The notes under the pieces: generated by a model
Databases searched by the model: none
What the model was told of the DNA's origin: nothing
Seen by the model: the letters and a program-made list of their open reading frames with translations, nothing else
Position numbers and translations under genes: made by a program
NCBI GenBank assembly: GCA_029721435.1
Contig: CM056574.1
Coordinates: 74,629,501-74,693,500 of the forward strand
Direction of reading: 5' to 3'
Source of the DNA: Gymnothorax reevesii
Taxonomy: Eukaryota > Chordata > Actinopteri > Anguilliformes > Muraenidae
Length of the DNA stretch: 64,000 bases
Shown: piece after piece, positions 56,194 through 64,000 of the stretch
How positions within the stretch are numbered: position 1 is the first letter of the stretch
How the letters are laid out: the number at the start of each line of letters is the position of its first letter

Positions 56194-59100
56194 TTAACAA
56201 GATTGAACATGTTTATAGTTACTCAGATATGCACATTTCAACAAATATTTGAAGACCTTCAGCTCTCCAGCCATCCTTATATTATCATCAAGTACATTCC
56301 ATGCCCTGACTCCAGCCACAGATAGGGAATGCTCCCTACGTGTCGTTCTGACCTTGCTTGATTGTAATAACATCCTACTTCTGGTGTGCTGCATACAGTC
56401 ACGCTGAAGAAACAGGTTATGTACATTTTTGGGCAAGCAATTTTTATATCCCAAGTAGACAAGTTGCAAGGAGTTTAATTTTACTATATCCTGTAATTTA
56501 AGAAGCTTTGCCTTAATAAACAAATCATTTGTATGAGTTCCATACGGAACGCAATAAATAATTCTAAGGGCCTTTTTTTGTAGTTTAAATAAAGGTTCTA
56601 TTGTATTTTTGTAAGTGTGACCCCATACTTCAGCGCAGTAATGTAGATGGGGTGCGATGAGGGCTGAATAGATTATTTTAAGAGATTTGAGGTTTAATAA
56701 TTTCTGCATTTTCCAAAGAATACATACACTTTTAGCTAACTTTCTTTGAACTAAATTTACATGCGGTTTCCAGCTCAAGAGATTATCTATCATAACTCCC
56801 AAGACTTTATAAACGTTTACTCTTTCAATACTGATACCATTTACTTTTAAGTCTATGTCGTCCTTTAGGCCTTTTTTCCCCAAATATCATAAATTTGGTC
56901 TCTGTAAGATTTAATGATAGTTTGTTTACAATAAACCACGTGTGAAGTTTAGACATTTCATTATTAGCCAATTTGACTGATTGGTTGAGATCAGCACCAG
57001 AGCAAAAAATAGTTGTGTCGTCAGCAAATAAAATTAATCTTAGGATATCGGATACCTTAACAATGTCATTTATGTAGATTATGAACAGCTTAGGACCTAT
57101 GACCGAGCCTTGAAGAATTCCACAGGTGATGTCCAGGCAATTTGATTTATTATTCCCCATCTGTACAAATTGCGTTCTATTTGTAAAATAATTTTTAATC
57201 CATTTTAACGCGGTCCCTCTTATTCCATATTTATACAGTTTTTAAATCAATATATCGTGATTTATAGTGTCAAATGCCTTCTTCAGATCAATAAATATAC
57301 CTATAGAATATAGCTTTGAATCTAGTGAATCTTTGATCATCTCAATAAGTTCTGTTAGGGCTAGTGCTGTCGAATGCTTTTTCCTGAACCCATACTGACT
57401 GTCACATAAACACAAACTTCTATCAATTTAATTGTCCAATCTATCATTGAAGAGTTTTTCTAAGATTTTTGAACATTGAGGTAAAATCGAGACAGGTCGA
57501 TAATTTGAGAAATCATATTTATCCCCACTTTTGTAGACAGGGATAACCCTTTGCTATCTTCATTTTATCTGGAAACACTTCGCAAGAGAAGGACAGATTA
57601 CATATATGCGTAAGTGGAGTTACAATTGTGTTGGAAAGTGTTTTCAGTAATTTCATATCTAATTGGTTTACGTCAACAGACGTTTTAGCTGCACAATTAT
57701 TCAGAATTGATCTAATTTCGGATTCAGTAACAGGAGTTAATGTCAATGTGTCTTGTACTTCCTCATCCTTATCAAGGTAGTCCCATCTTAGGTGTGAGGG
57801 TTCAATACCCTTTGCCAGTTCTGGCCCAACATTCACAAAGTAATTATTAAAATGTTCCACAACTAGATCCATGTTTTCTACCTGTTTACCATGAGTATTA
57901 AAGAAGGCAGGGTACTCCCTCTTCGGAGCCCTCCCAGAAACATTCTTTACTATATTCCAAAGATTTCTGGTGTAATGTTTATTTCTTTCTAAAAGCTTTT
58001 CATAATACTCTTTTTTATGCTTCCTTAACAAGCGTGTAATTTTATTTCTATCAGACTTATACCTTACTTCCGCTTTCTCAGTCCTTTCTCTCAGGAACTG
58101 CTTGTATAAAGTATTTTTTTCTGACAGGCATTGGCCAGTGCTTTTGAAACCCAAGGTCTTCTCTCTCTGTTTTTCTTCAGATTATTGATTGTTTTGACTA
58201 AGCAGTGGGTATCATACAGAGAATTTACAGTCCACAGGAAAGCCTCATACGCTCTATTCGGGTCGTTTTCTGCTAATACATTATCCCATTTTTGATTTAA
58301 CAGATCTATTTCCAGATCCTTTAACCTTTTTTCACTTTTAATTCTGATTTCTGTGTATTCCCGGATTTTCGATCAGGCCTGATCTTTTATATCTACCTTG
58401 CAATCACAAATAGCAAAGACTGGCAGATGATCAGTAATGTCATTTATCATGATTCCACAAAATATATCAGAATCCAGTACATTAGTATAGATATTATCTA
58501 TCAAAGTGGCACTATGCCTAGTAATCCTGCTTGGTTTTGTAATTAATGGTTGCATACCCATGGCATATGTGGTGTTAATATAATCCTCTATTATAGAGCT
58601 GTTATTTGGATTTATCGAGTCAACGTTAAAGTCCCCACACAGGAAAACATTTTTATGGCTTATATTAGTGAGTAGTTCGCCCATACATTTGCTGAAAACA
58701 TCAATTTGCGAATCCGGTGCCCTGTACACACAAGAAATAACAGTATTTTTACCTTTCAATCTGGGAATCTCAATTGTAGGGCATTCCATAACATTTTCCA
58801 CAACATATGATTTACATTCTATTACCTGGAAGTTTATGGCCTCATCAATAAATAGACCAACTCCCCCACCTGCTTTATTCAGTCTACTCTTGCACACAAA
58901 GTTATAACCCTCCATGTAGAAGTCCTTGCCCTTTTCCTCTTTATTCCAAATTTCCGATAAGGCGATGATGTTAAACGGGTTAGCAAATGACTGAAGGTAT
59001 TCCTTTATTTGATCGAAGTTGGAATATAGACTCCTACTATTAAAGTGGATAATGGACAAACTCCCATCCATTCTAATGCTTTTGTTGAATTTGTCCACAG

Positions 59101-59248
59101 AAAAGTATTCGCATATGTTAGACTCTTTGTAGAAAAAATGGTTATCCGGATCGATTTCTTCATTTGGGTCTATTTCGGAACAATGGTGACTTCCTGTCAA
59201 AAATTCATTTCCTGAAAAATTTATTTCTGTGGGTTGATGACTACTCAT
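56194..59248 (-). pseudogene. ORF2 of the CR1/L2/Daphne-type LINE (endonuclease, reverse transcriptase)
   Basis: The endonuclease frame (59248-58373) has IHFNSRSLYSNFDQIKEYL, FNIIALSEIWN, LCGDFNVDSINP and NDITDHLPVF. After frameshifts the linker (58154-57519) has RNLWNIVKNVSGRAPK. The RT continues with ILPQCSKILEKLFNDRL, IGIFIDLKKAFDTINHDIL, GILQGSVIGPKLFIIYIND and the catalytic FADD at 57017-57028. The C-terminal frame (56883-56194) has VLGVMIDNLLSWKPHV and GVRAWNVLDDNIR, the typical jockey-superfamily end. At least four frameshifts or stops. Confidence 0.82.
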
Positions 59249-59266
59249 GAATGTCTGTCAAGGACC

Positions 59267-59984
59267 TCAGTGGTCGTACTTCTCCAAATCCCGCATCATC
59301 TTGATCAGTACCGGTCTGGTGGTTTCCGGTGAAGATCCATTTGGTTTGATAAAAATTCTACAGTTTGTCGACCAGGTGCTGTGTATCTTACCCACTTTCC
59401 TTAGTTGACGAGCTTTCCATGCGAGTGTTGCATTATGCTTGGTGAGGTTTTCATTCATGAATACATTGGATCCTTTGAGATTTTTCCCTTGCTTCAACAG
59501 AGAGATCTTGTGCTTGTTACTTGTAAGTCGTAGCAACACGGCTCGTGTTGTTGCATTTTGGTCTTGGCTTACATTCCTTTTTGGTAGCAGATAACATGAA
59601 TCCACATTGCTTTGGTCCAAAGAAATATTTCTGGACTGAAGGAATTCCATCACCTGCAGTTCCACGGATTTGTTATCGTCCTCGTCTGACTCATCAGCAC
59701 TCGCTGTTGCCCTGGCATAACTCCTGGGTTTGATTTTGAGCCCGGTCAGGATTACATCATTACGTTTCTCTTGTTGTTCCCGCTCCTCCAGATTGCTTCC
59801 TAAAGATTTGATCTCCATGTCTTTCTTAGCAATCTCTTTTTTGAGATCACGGTTCCATTTACTCCCTCATACTGTCCCTCCACTCCCTCACTTCCTTTCT
59901 CAAATCAGCGAGAGCCTCCATGACTGCTGCGGGATCCAGTGAGCCTGATTTCCCAGTTTCCTTGCTTCCACCAGGCTTACCCAT
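59267..59984 (-). pseudogene. ORF1 of the CR1/L2/Daphne-type LINE
   Basis: ATG at 59984 gives MGKPGGSKETGKSGSLDPAA and a helical AVMEALADLRKEVREWRD. A frameshift near 59860 leads into a coiled coil (SLGSNLEEREQQEKRND) and VILTGLKIKPRSYA, then CYLLPKRN and AVLLRLTSNKHKISLLKQGK. This is the RRM-like/ORF1 pattern (ND-V-L-TGL ... FMNENLTKHN) of LINE nucleic-acid chaperones. A single frameshift separates the halves. Confidence 0.65.
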
Positions 59985-60454
59985 TTTCTTAGTTTCGAGA
60001 AAAGGGATTTTAGCGATTACAGAGATTGTGAGAAAGTTTATCACTCAACTTTTCTCCCGACTCTGCTGTTGTATTCCTGTATTTCGCGCAGTCGCTGTTC
60101 AGAGCTGTTACTCCTTCAGTGACCATGAGAAGGAATGCGGCTAGAAGCCATGAGTTTAAACCAGGAGACAAGGTTCTTGTGTTGTTTCCCTTGCAGTCCA
60201 ATCCATTGCAGGCTAGATTTCATGGTCCGTATGAAATTCTGACAAAACTCAATCATCTCAATTACATTGTGAAGACTCCAGATAGGAGAAAACCAAAGCA
60301 GTTGTGTCACATTAACATGCTGAAGCCTTATCATGGCAGAAATGCTAAGGTTGCAGCTATCACTTCAGATTCTCCTATGGTCGAGACGTGAGAAGATGAG
60401 GGGGAGTTTCAAGATGATGAACCTAGAATTAAAGCTGAAGTTCTTTCCTGTAAA

Positions 60455-61870
60455 TTGTCAAATTCTGAAGTGTTGCAAAATCTTGATGTAACACTCCAGC
60501 ACTTAAAAACCTCACAGAAAGATCAGTTTGAGAGGTTGATCAAGAAATATAAAGATCTATTTCCTGATATTCCAAAGAGAGTTTCTGTAGCCTCTCATGA
60601 TGTAGATGTTGGTGATGCCAAACCAATAAAACAGCATCCGTATCGGATGAATCCTGAAAAGAGAAAGATTGCTGAGAAAGAGGTTGAGTACATGTTAGAA
60701 CATGATATTATCAGACCCTCCAACTCAAATTGAAGTTCACCCTGTGTGCTCGTTCCAAAACCTGATGGAAGTACTAGATTCTGCACAGATTATCACAAAG
60801 TCAATGCTGTAACTAGAACTGATGCGTTTCCAATACCTAGGATTGATGATCGTATCGATAGAGTCGGGCAAGAAAAGTTTCTGACCAAGATTGATTTATT
60901 GAAGGTTTATTGGTGTGTGCTTTTAACTGAGAGGGCCAAGAGCTTCTCTGCTTCTGCCACACCTTCTTGTAACAGTATGAAGTCCTACCCTTTGGCATGA
61001 AAAATGCCCCAGCCACGTTCCAAAGGATGATACAGTCTACAATCGCCGGACTTCCACACAAGGGTGCGTGCATCGACGACCTGATCACATGGAGTGACTC
61101 CAGGGAAGAACATCTGAAAGATGTAGAGATGTTGTTCCAGCACCTGATCCAGGCCAACCTGACTGTTAACCTGTACAAGAGTGACTTTGGTTGTGCTACT
61201 GTCGCGTATCTTGGATACGTCATAGGCCAGGGTAAGGTAGCAACCATAAATGCTAAAGTCCAAGTCATCATGGACTTTCCAGTTCCTGATAAAAAAAGCT
61301 TTGCGCAGCTTCCTTGGAATGATCGGGTACTACCGCAAGTTCTGCAAGAACTTTGCTGAGATTGCTCTCAGTCTCACCAACCAACTGAAGAAAGGCGTAA
61401 AGTTCACTTGGGATGAAGCATGCCAAAGAGCTTTCGATCGCCTGTAGTCTCTGCTGTGTCACTTCCCCGTGCTCAAATCTCCTGACTTCAACAAACCGTT
61501 CTCCATTGCGGTCGATGCTAGCGACCAAGCTTGAGGATCTGTGCTCCTACAGAGAAGTGACTCTGATGACATTGAGCATCCCGTGGAATACTTCTCCAGG
61601 AAGTTCAATCGCCACCAAAAGAACTATTCCACAATAGAAAAGGAGCTATTGGCTCTGGTACTATCTTCACAACACTTTGAGGTTTATGTTTGTACAGGGC
61701 AAAAGCCAATGATTGTGTACACTGACCACAATCCGTTAATGTTTGAGTAAGATGAAAAACAAGAATCGGAGATTTTTGAATTGGAGTTTGATTTTACAGG
61801 AGTTTGACTCGGAAATGAAGCATGTAAAGGGTACTGAAAAGGTAATTGCTGATTGTTTATCTCGTGTTTG
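60455..61870 (+). pseudogene. pol: Reverse transcriptase and RNase H of the Gmr1-type element
   Basis: The RT begins after a DLFPDIPKRVSVASHDVDVG linker and has VPKPDGSTRFCTDYHKVNAV, FPIPRIDDRID, FLTKIDLLKVYW and LPFGMKNAPATFQRMIQ. The catalytic motif is CIDD at 61072-61080, where gypsy elements normally have YxDD. Thumb and connection follow (LGYVIGQGKV, GYYRKFCKNFAEIA). RNase H has SIAVDASDQA (61508 on), then NYSTIEKELLALV and MIVYTDHNPL, ending MKHVKGTEKVIADCLSRV and a stop at about 61870, just before the polypurine tract. Several stops (60731, 61445, 61533) and frameshifts. It copies element RNA in particles. Confidence 0.87.
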
Positions 61871-62017
61871 AGTGTGTATATATATCAAGTGTTTATTAGC
61901 ATGTTGTATTATATGTATATATATATACACACACACAAGTGTCTACTTAACCATTTTTGTGTTGAAAAGAAAAATTTTGCCTTTATAAGTCAAAATTTTT
62001 CCCTTTTGAAATGGAGG
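61871..62017 (+). promoter_or_regulatory. 3' untranslated region and polypurine tract
   Basis: AT-rich spacer with a (TA)/(CA) microsatellite (61915-61937), then gaaatggagg immediately before the LTR start tgtaatg at 62018. A purine run at this place is the plus-strand primer. Confidence 0.7.
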
Positions 62018-62398
62018 TGTAATGTGAAAAGAAGCCACTAGATGGCAGTATTGACCTTTTCTTTTGTTAACCCCAGACTGGAGCTAGGCTTGGGCATGTC
62101 CTGGGCATGTCTGAGACAGAAAGTCCCAGAGAATTAAAAAATAGTCTAAAAGGTGGGAGGGGTCTGCAAAAGAGTATATAAGGAGGAAAATTGAGAGAAT
62201 AAAGTAGTAGGAGAAATTGCAAGGAGAAGGATACATTTGACCAGACCTGTCATTTTTTTCATGACCTGTGAAGCTTTTTGTGGATTTTTGCCTGTGTTGG
62301 AGTATTTTCCTCACCGAGACATCACCAAGCAACCCCACCAAAGGGACTATATATATTTTTGTTCTAGTATTTATCAATCTTGGTCAGTAGAGTAGATC
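62018..62398 (+). repeat. 3' LTR of the Gmr1-type element, truncated
   Basis: It matches 10254-10637 at about 95%, then breaks off after gtcagtagagtagatc and joins GC-rich minisatellite-like DNA. The last ~100 bp of the LTR are missing. Confidence 0.87.
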
Positions 62399-62800
62399 AG
62401 GGCCATATTACAGACCTGGCTAGTGGGGCTGGCGCCCAGGGGCCCAAGGGTCCAATGGCCCGGGGGGGGACCCAAAGCGATGCAGATGCCGATGCCGATG
62501 CCAATTGCGATGTCAGAGGGCCTCTATTCTCTAGGATCTTACGACTACTCACACTGTTATAGAGCATATCTGCAGAGAACCGAGAGAGAAGGGTGATATG
62601 AATTGGGCGGGGGGGACATGGACGGCAATCAGAGGGCCCCTGGGCGATGGGGTACAGCGATCATAGGGCCCCTGGGCCACGGGGGACGGCAATCAGAGGG
62701 CCCCTGGGCTATGGGGTACGGCAGTCAGAGGGCCCCTGGGTTATGGGGTACGGCAGCCAGATGGCACCTGGGCTGGACCTGCTGTAGTGCCTCTCGTAAA
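62399..62800. repeat. GC-rich region with a 32-bp minisatellite
   Basis: About five tandem copies of a 31-33 bp unit (ggcaatcagagggcccctgg ... atggggtac) span 62615-62775. They are preceded by gccgatgccgatgcc and a gggcccaaggg-type stretch. Open frames here are repeat artefacts. Confidence 0.85.
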
Positions 62801-63128
62801 TACTCCTAAGGAGCCATAATGTTTACCAACTAGGGGTTCAAGGAAGTAGGGGGGAATGGTTTCAGAGGGCACTATGATTATGAAAGCCCCTGCTAAAGGT
62901 TGCGACTTCTGGCTATGTGAGGGCCCTAGGGAGAGCCCTAATGGGAGAGCATACTGTTAAGAGAGCCCTCTGATTACAAAGGTTCTTACAAAGGGCCTCT
63001 GATTTACCAAAGGTTTTGAATGAAAGTCCTTTCTGCGAGCCCTAAGGCCCAGGATATGCTAGCTGTGTGACTTAATTTACGTGCGCAACCGCACATAGTT
63101 GCAGCAGAATAATCATAGCACTATGCAC
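62801..63128. other. No gene; gggccct-rich spacer
   Basis: Contains scattered gagggcc/agagccct motifs related to the preceding minisatellite. Nothing coding. Confidence 0.5.
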
Positions 63129-63136
63129 GATACTGG

Positions 63137-63529
63137 TAGTGTTGCCAAAAACAAATCACCAAAAGTCGCTATTGGCCATCTGAAAAGTCGCTAGATTACG
63201 TCATGACGTTACTATGATGTCATAACGTCACGCACGACTCGCTGATCTCAAGAAAATGTGTCTACATGGCTATGTTGACAATCCCAAAGGGTACATTTTC
63301 GAGATCGGGGCTAATGCGCAGTGCTGCTTAACCATGAAATAAGGTTCTGGTGGCAGTGCAGAGCTGAAGTTACATTGAAAAACAATGATTTTGACACTCA
63401 AGAGATGTGTTTTTTTGAAGTCGATAGATTCACCAAAAAAGCTGCTAAGTCGCTAGATGAGGTTTTAGTCACCACAGAAGGCCAATAGTCGCTAAATCTA
63501 GCGACAAAGTTGCTAAATTGGCAACATTG
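63137..63529. mobile_element. hAT-type MITE with perfect 8-bp target duplication
   Basis: gatactgg flanks it at 63129-63136 and 63530-63537. The ends are tagtgttgccaa and, read inward from the right, caatgttgccaa. Internal tagcgac/gtcgcta motifs recur near both ends. Length 393 bp, no coding sequence. Confidence 0.9.
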
Positions 63530-63791
63530 GATACTGGCGGTATCATGTAGGGAGCAGATAGTTAACCGGGCTCTCATTAATATTTTCCACCATTGTTTGA
63601 CTCTACCACGAGCTCAACATGGAAGTTCGGTAGATTGCCCCTCGCGGTTGTGTCAATATTGCAACATGCACACAAGTCTGCGTACCTTTATTTATTAAGC
63701 TTTGACAGAAGTCAGGAATGATCGCACAGGTGGCAAGGCACCTATTGTGAGGCAATCATCCCACAGCATGTACAGACAATTGAACAATGAG
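63530..63791. other. No gene recognised
   Basis: Ordinary sequence between the MITE and the terminal microsatellite. Confidence 0.5.
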
Positions 63792-63810
63792 GAAAAAAAA
63801 AAAAAAAAAA

Positions 63811-63868
<58 letters not shown>

Positions 63869-63925
63869 CATATACACACACATACACACGTACATATATA
63901 TATACACACACATACACACATAGTA
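63792..63925. repeat. A18, (TA)n and (CA)n compound microsatellite
   Basis: A-run at 63792-63812, then about 50 bp of atatat and mixed tacacaca/tacata runs. Tyr/Ile-rich frames across it are artefacts. Confidence 0.95.
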
Positions 63926-64000
63926 ATAATAAAATAAGACAGTTTATCAGCAAGTGTAAGTAACATCAGAGGGACAGACGACAACGTGAACAATGACATT

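Larger units (their letters stand above)
56170..60118 (-). mobile_element. CR1/L2/Daphne-type LINE inserted in the integrase
   Basis: ORF1 (59984-59267) and ORF2 (59248-56194) are on the minus strand, with a short tandem 3' end (ttgttaattgtattttgtta). Jockey-superfamily LINEs end in such short repeats. Possible target duplication atgataa/atgagaa (55643 / 60123) is imperfect. Confidence 0.75.
54510..60391 (+). pseudogene. int: Integrase of the Gmr1-type element, split by a LINE
   Basis: A linker leads to the zinc-binding domain: H residues in MAHSLPLGGHLSVKK near 54825-54865, then, after frameshifts, VCKTCHTCQVVG near 54915. The catalytic core carries D (VDCVGPLP, 55029-55031), D (QSDQGSNF, 55206-55208) and E (GALEWFHSTLK, 55314-55316), a D,D-35-E spacing. 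It continues to KMKTWYD at 55637, is interrupted by a LINE, and resumes at about 60128 with HEFKPGDKVLVLFPL. LQARFHGPYEI, the GPY/F module, and LCHINMLKPYHG follow. Placement before reverse transcriptase is the Gmr1 feature. Stops at 55542 and in the zinc domain show it is dead. Confidence 0.87.
10254..62398 (+). mobile_element. Ty3/gypsy LTR retrotransposon of the Gmr1 type, split by nested insertions
   Basis: The LTR copies at 10254-10738 and 62018-62398 bound gag, protease, integrase, reverse transcriptase and RNase H, all on the plus strand, in that order. Standard gypsy elements have integrase last. Gmr1 elements of fish and other deuterostomes are gypsy by sequence but have the Ty1/copia-like order seen here. 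Own sequence is about 5.7 kb: 10254-11010, 12578-13542, 53935-55640 and 60120-62398. The rest is a Tc1 element in gag, a 40-kb Harbinger complex at the gag/protease boundary and a LINE in integrase. Several stops and frameshifts, plus loss of the 3' end of the right LTR, show it is dead. No flanking duplication can be checked because the right end is gone. Confidence 0.88.

Noticed and set aside
63695..63999. Tyr/Ile-rich open frames
   Set aside because: Translations of a TA/CA microsatellite.

Overview
This is eukaryotic DNA made almost entirely of transposable elements and satellite-like repeats. I see no convincing host gene, rRNA or tRNA. The element mix suggests a ray-finned, probably teleost, fish: a Gmr1-type Ty3/gypsy element, a PIF/Harbinger element with its own trihelix gene, Tc1-like elements, an L1/Tx1-like LINE, a CR1/L2/Daphne-type LINE, a Penelope-like remnant, hAT MITEs and long 'gcgctatagagcc' satellites. 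Assignment to fish rests on remembered repeat families, so it is moderately sure.

Layout. 1-10253: a patchwork of old fragments. It holds a Penelope-like endonuclease fragment between inverted ends, the C-terminus of an L1-like ORF2, a Tc1 deletion derivative with intact ends, a minus-strand LINE piece, a GGATCC-rich minisatellite and a hAT MITE with a perfect 8-bp target duplication. 10254-62398: one Ty3/gypsy retrotransposon of about 5.7 kb, stretched to 52 kb by insertions inside insertions. 62399-64000: GC-rich 32-bp minisatellite, a second hAT MITE with an 8-bp duplication, and A/TA/CA microsatellites.

Nesting order, from junctions and reading frames: gypsy LTR element -> (a) Tc1 element in gag at 11011-12575; (b) a non-autonomous Harbinger at 13543-53931 (TAA duplication; excision restores the gag/protease frame) -> a full Harbinger at 14167-53412 with an apparently intact transposase (+) and a three-exon trihelix gene (-) that has one stop -> a full-length L1-like LINE (-) in the end of the transposase gene (15-bp duplication) -> (c) a 943-bp foldback element in L1 ORF1 (5-bp duplication; excision restores the frame) and (d) a 26.6-kb head-to-tail concatemer of repeat elements in the L1 3' UTR; (e) a second LINE (-) in the gypsy integrase.

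Two things stand out. The gypsy pol order is protease-integrase-RT-RNase H, the reverse of the usual gypsy order and the mark of the Gmr1 group. The 26.6-kb concatemer (16251-42846) consists of elements with a 5' hairpin and a 3' double hairpin ending in CTAAT, abutting without spacers, with duplicated 3' ends and internal 910-bp tandem units. This looks like a rolling-circle (Helitron/Helentron-like) non-autonomous array, though no Rep/helicase gene is present to prove it.
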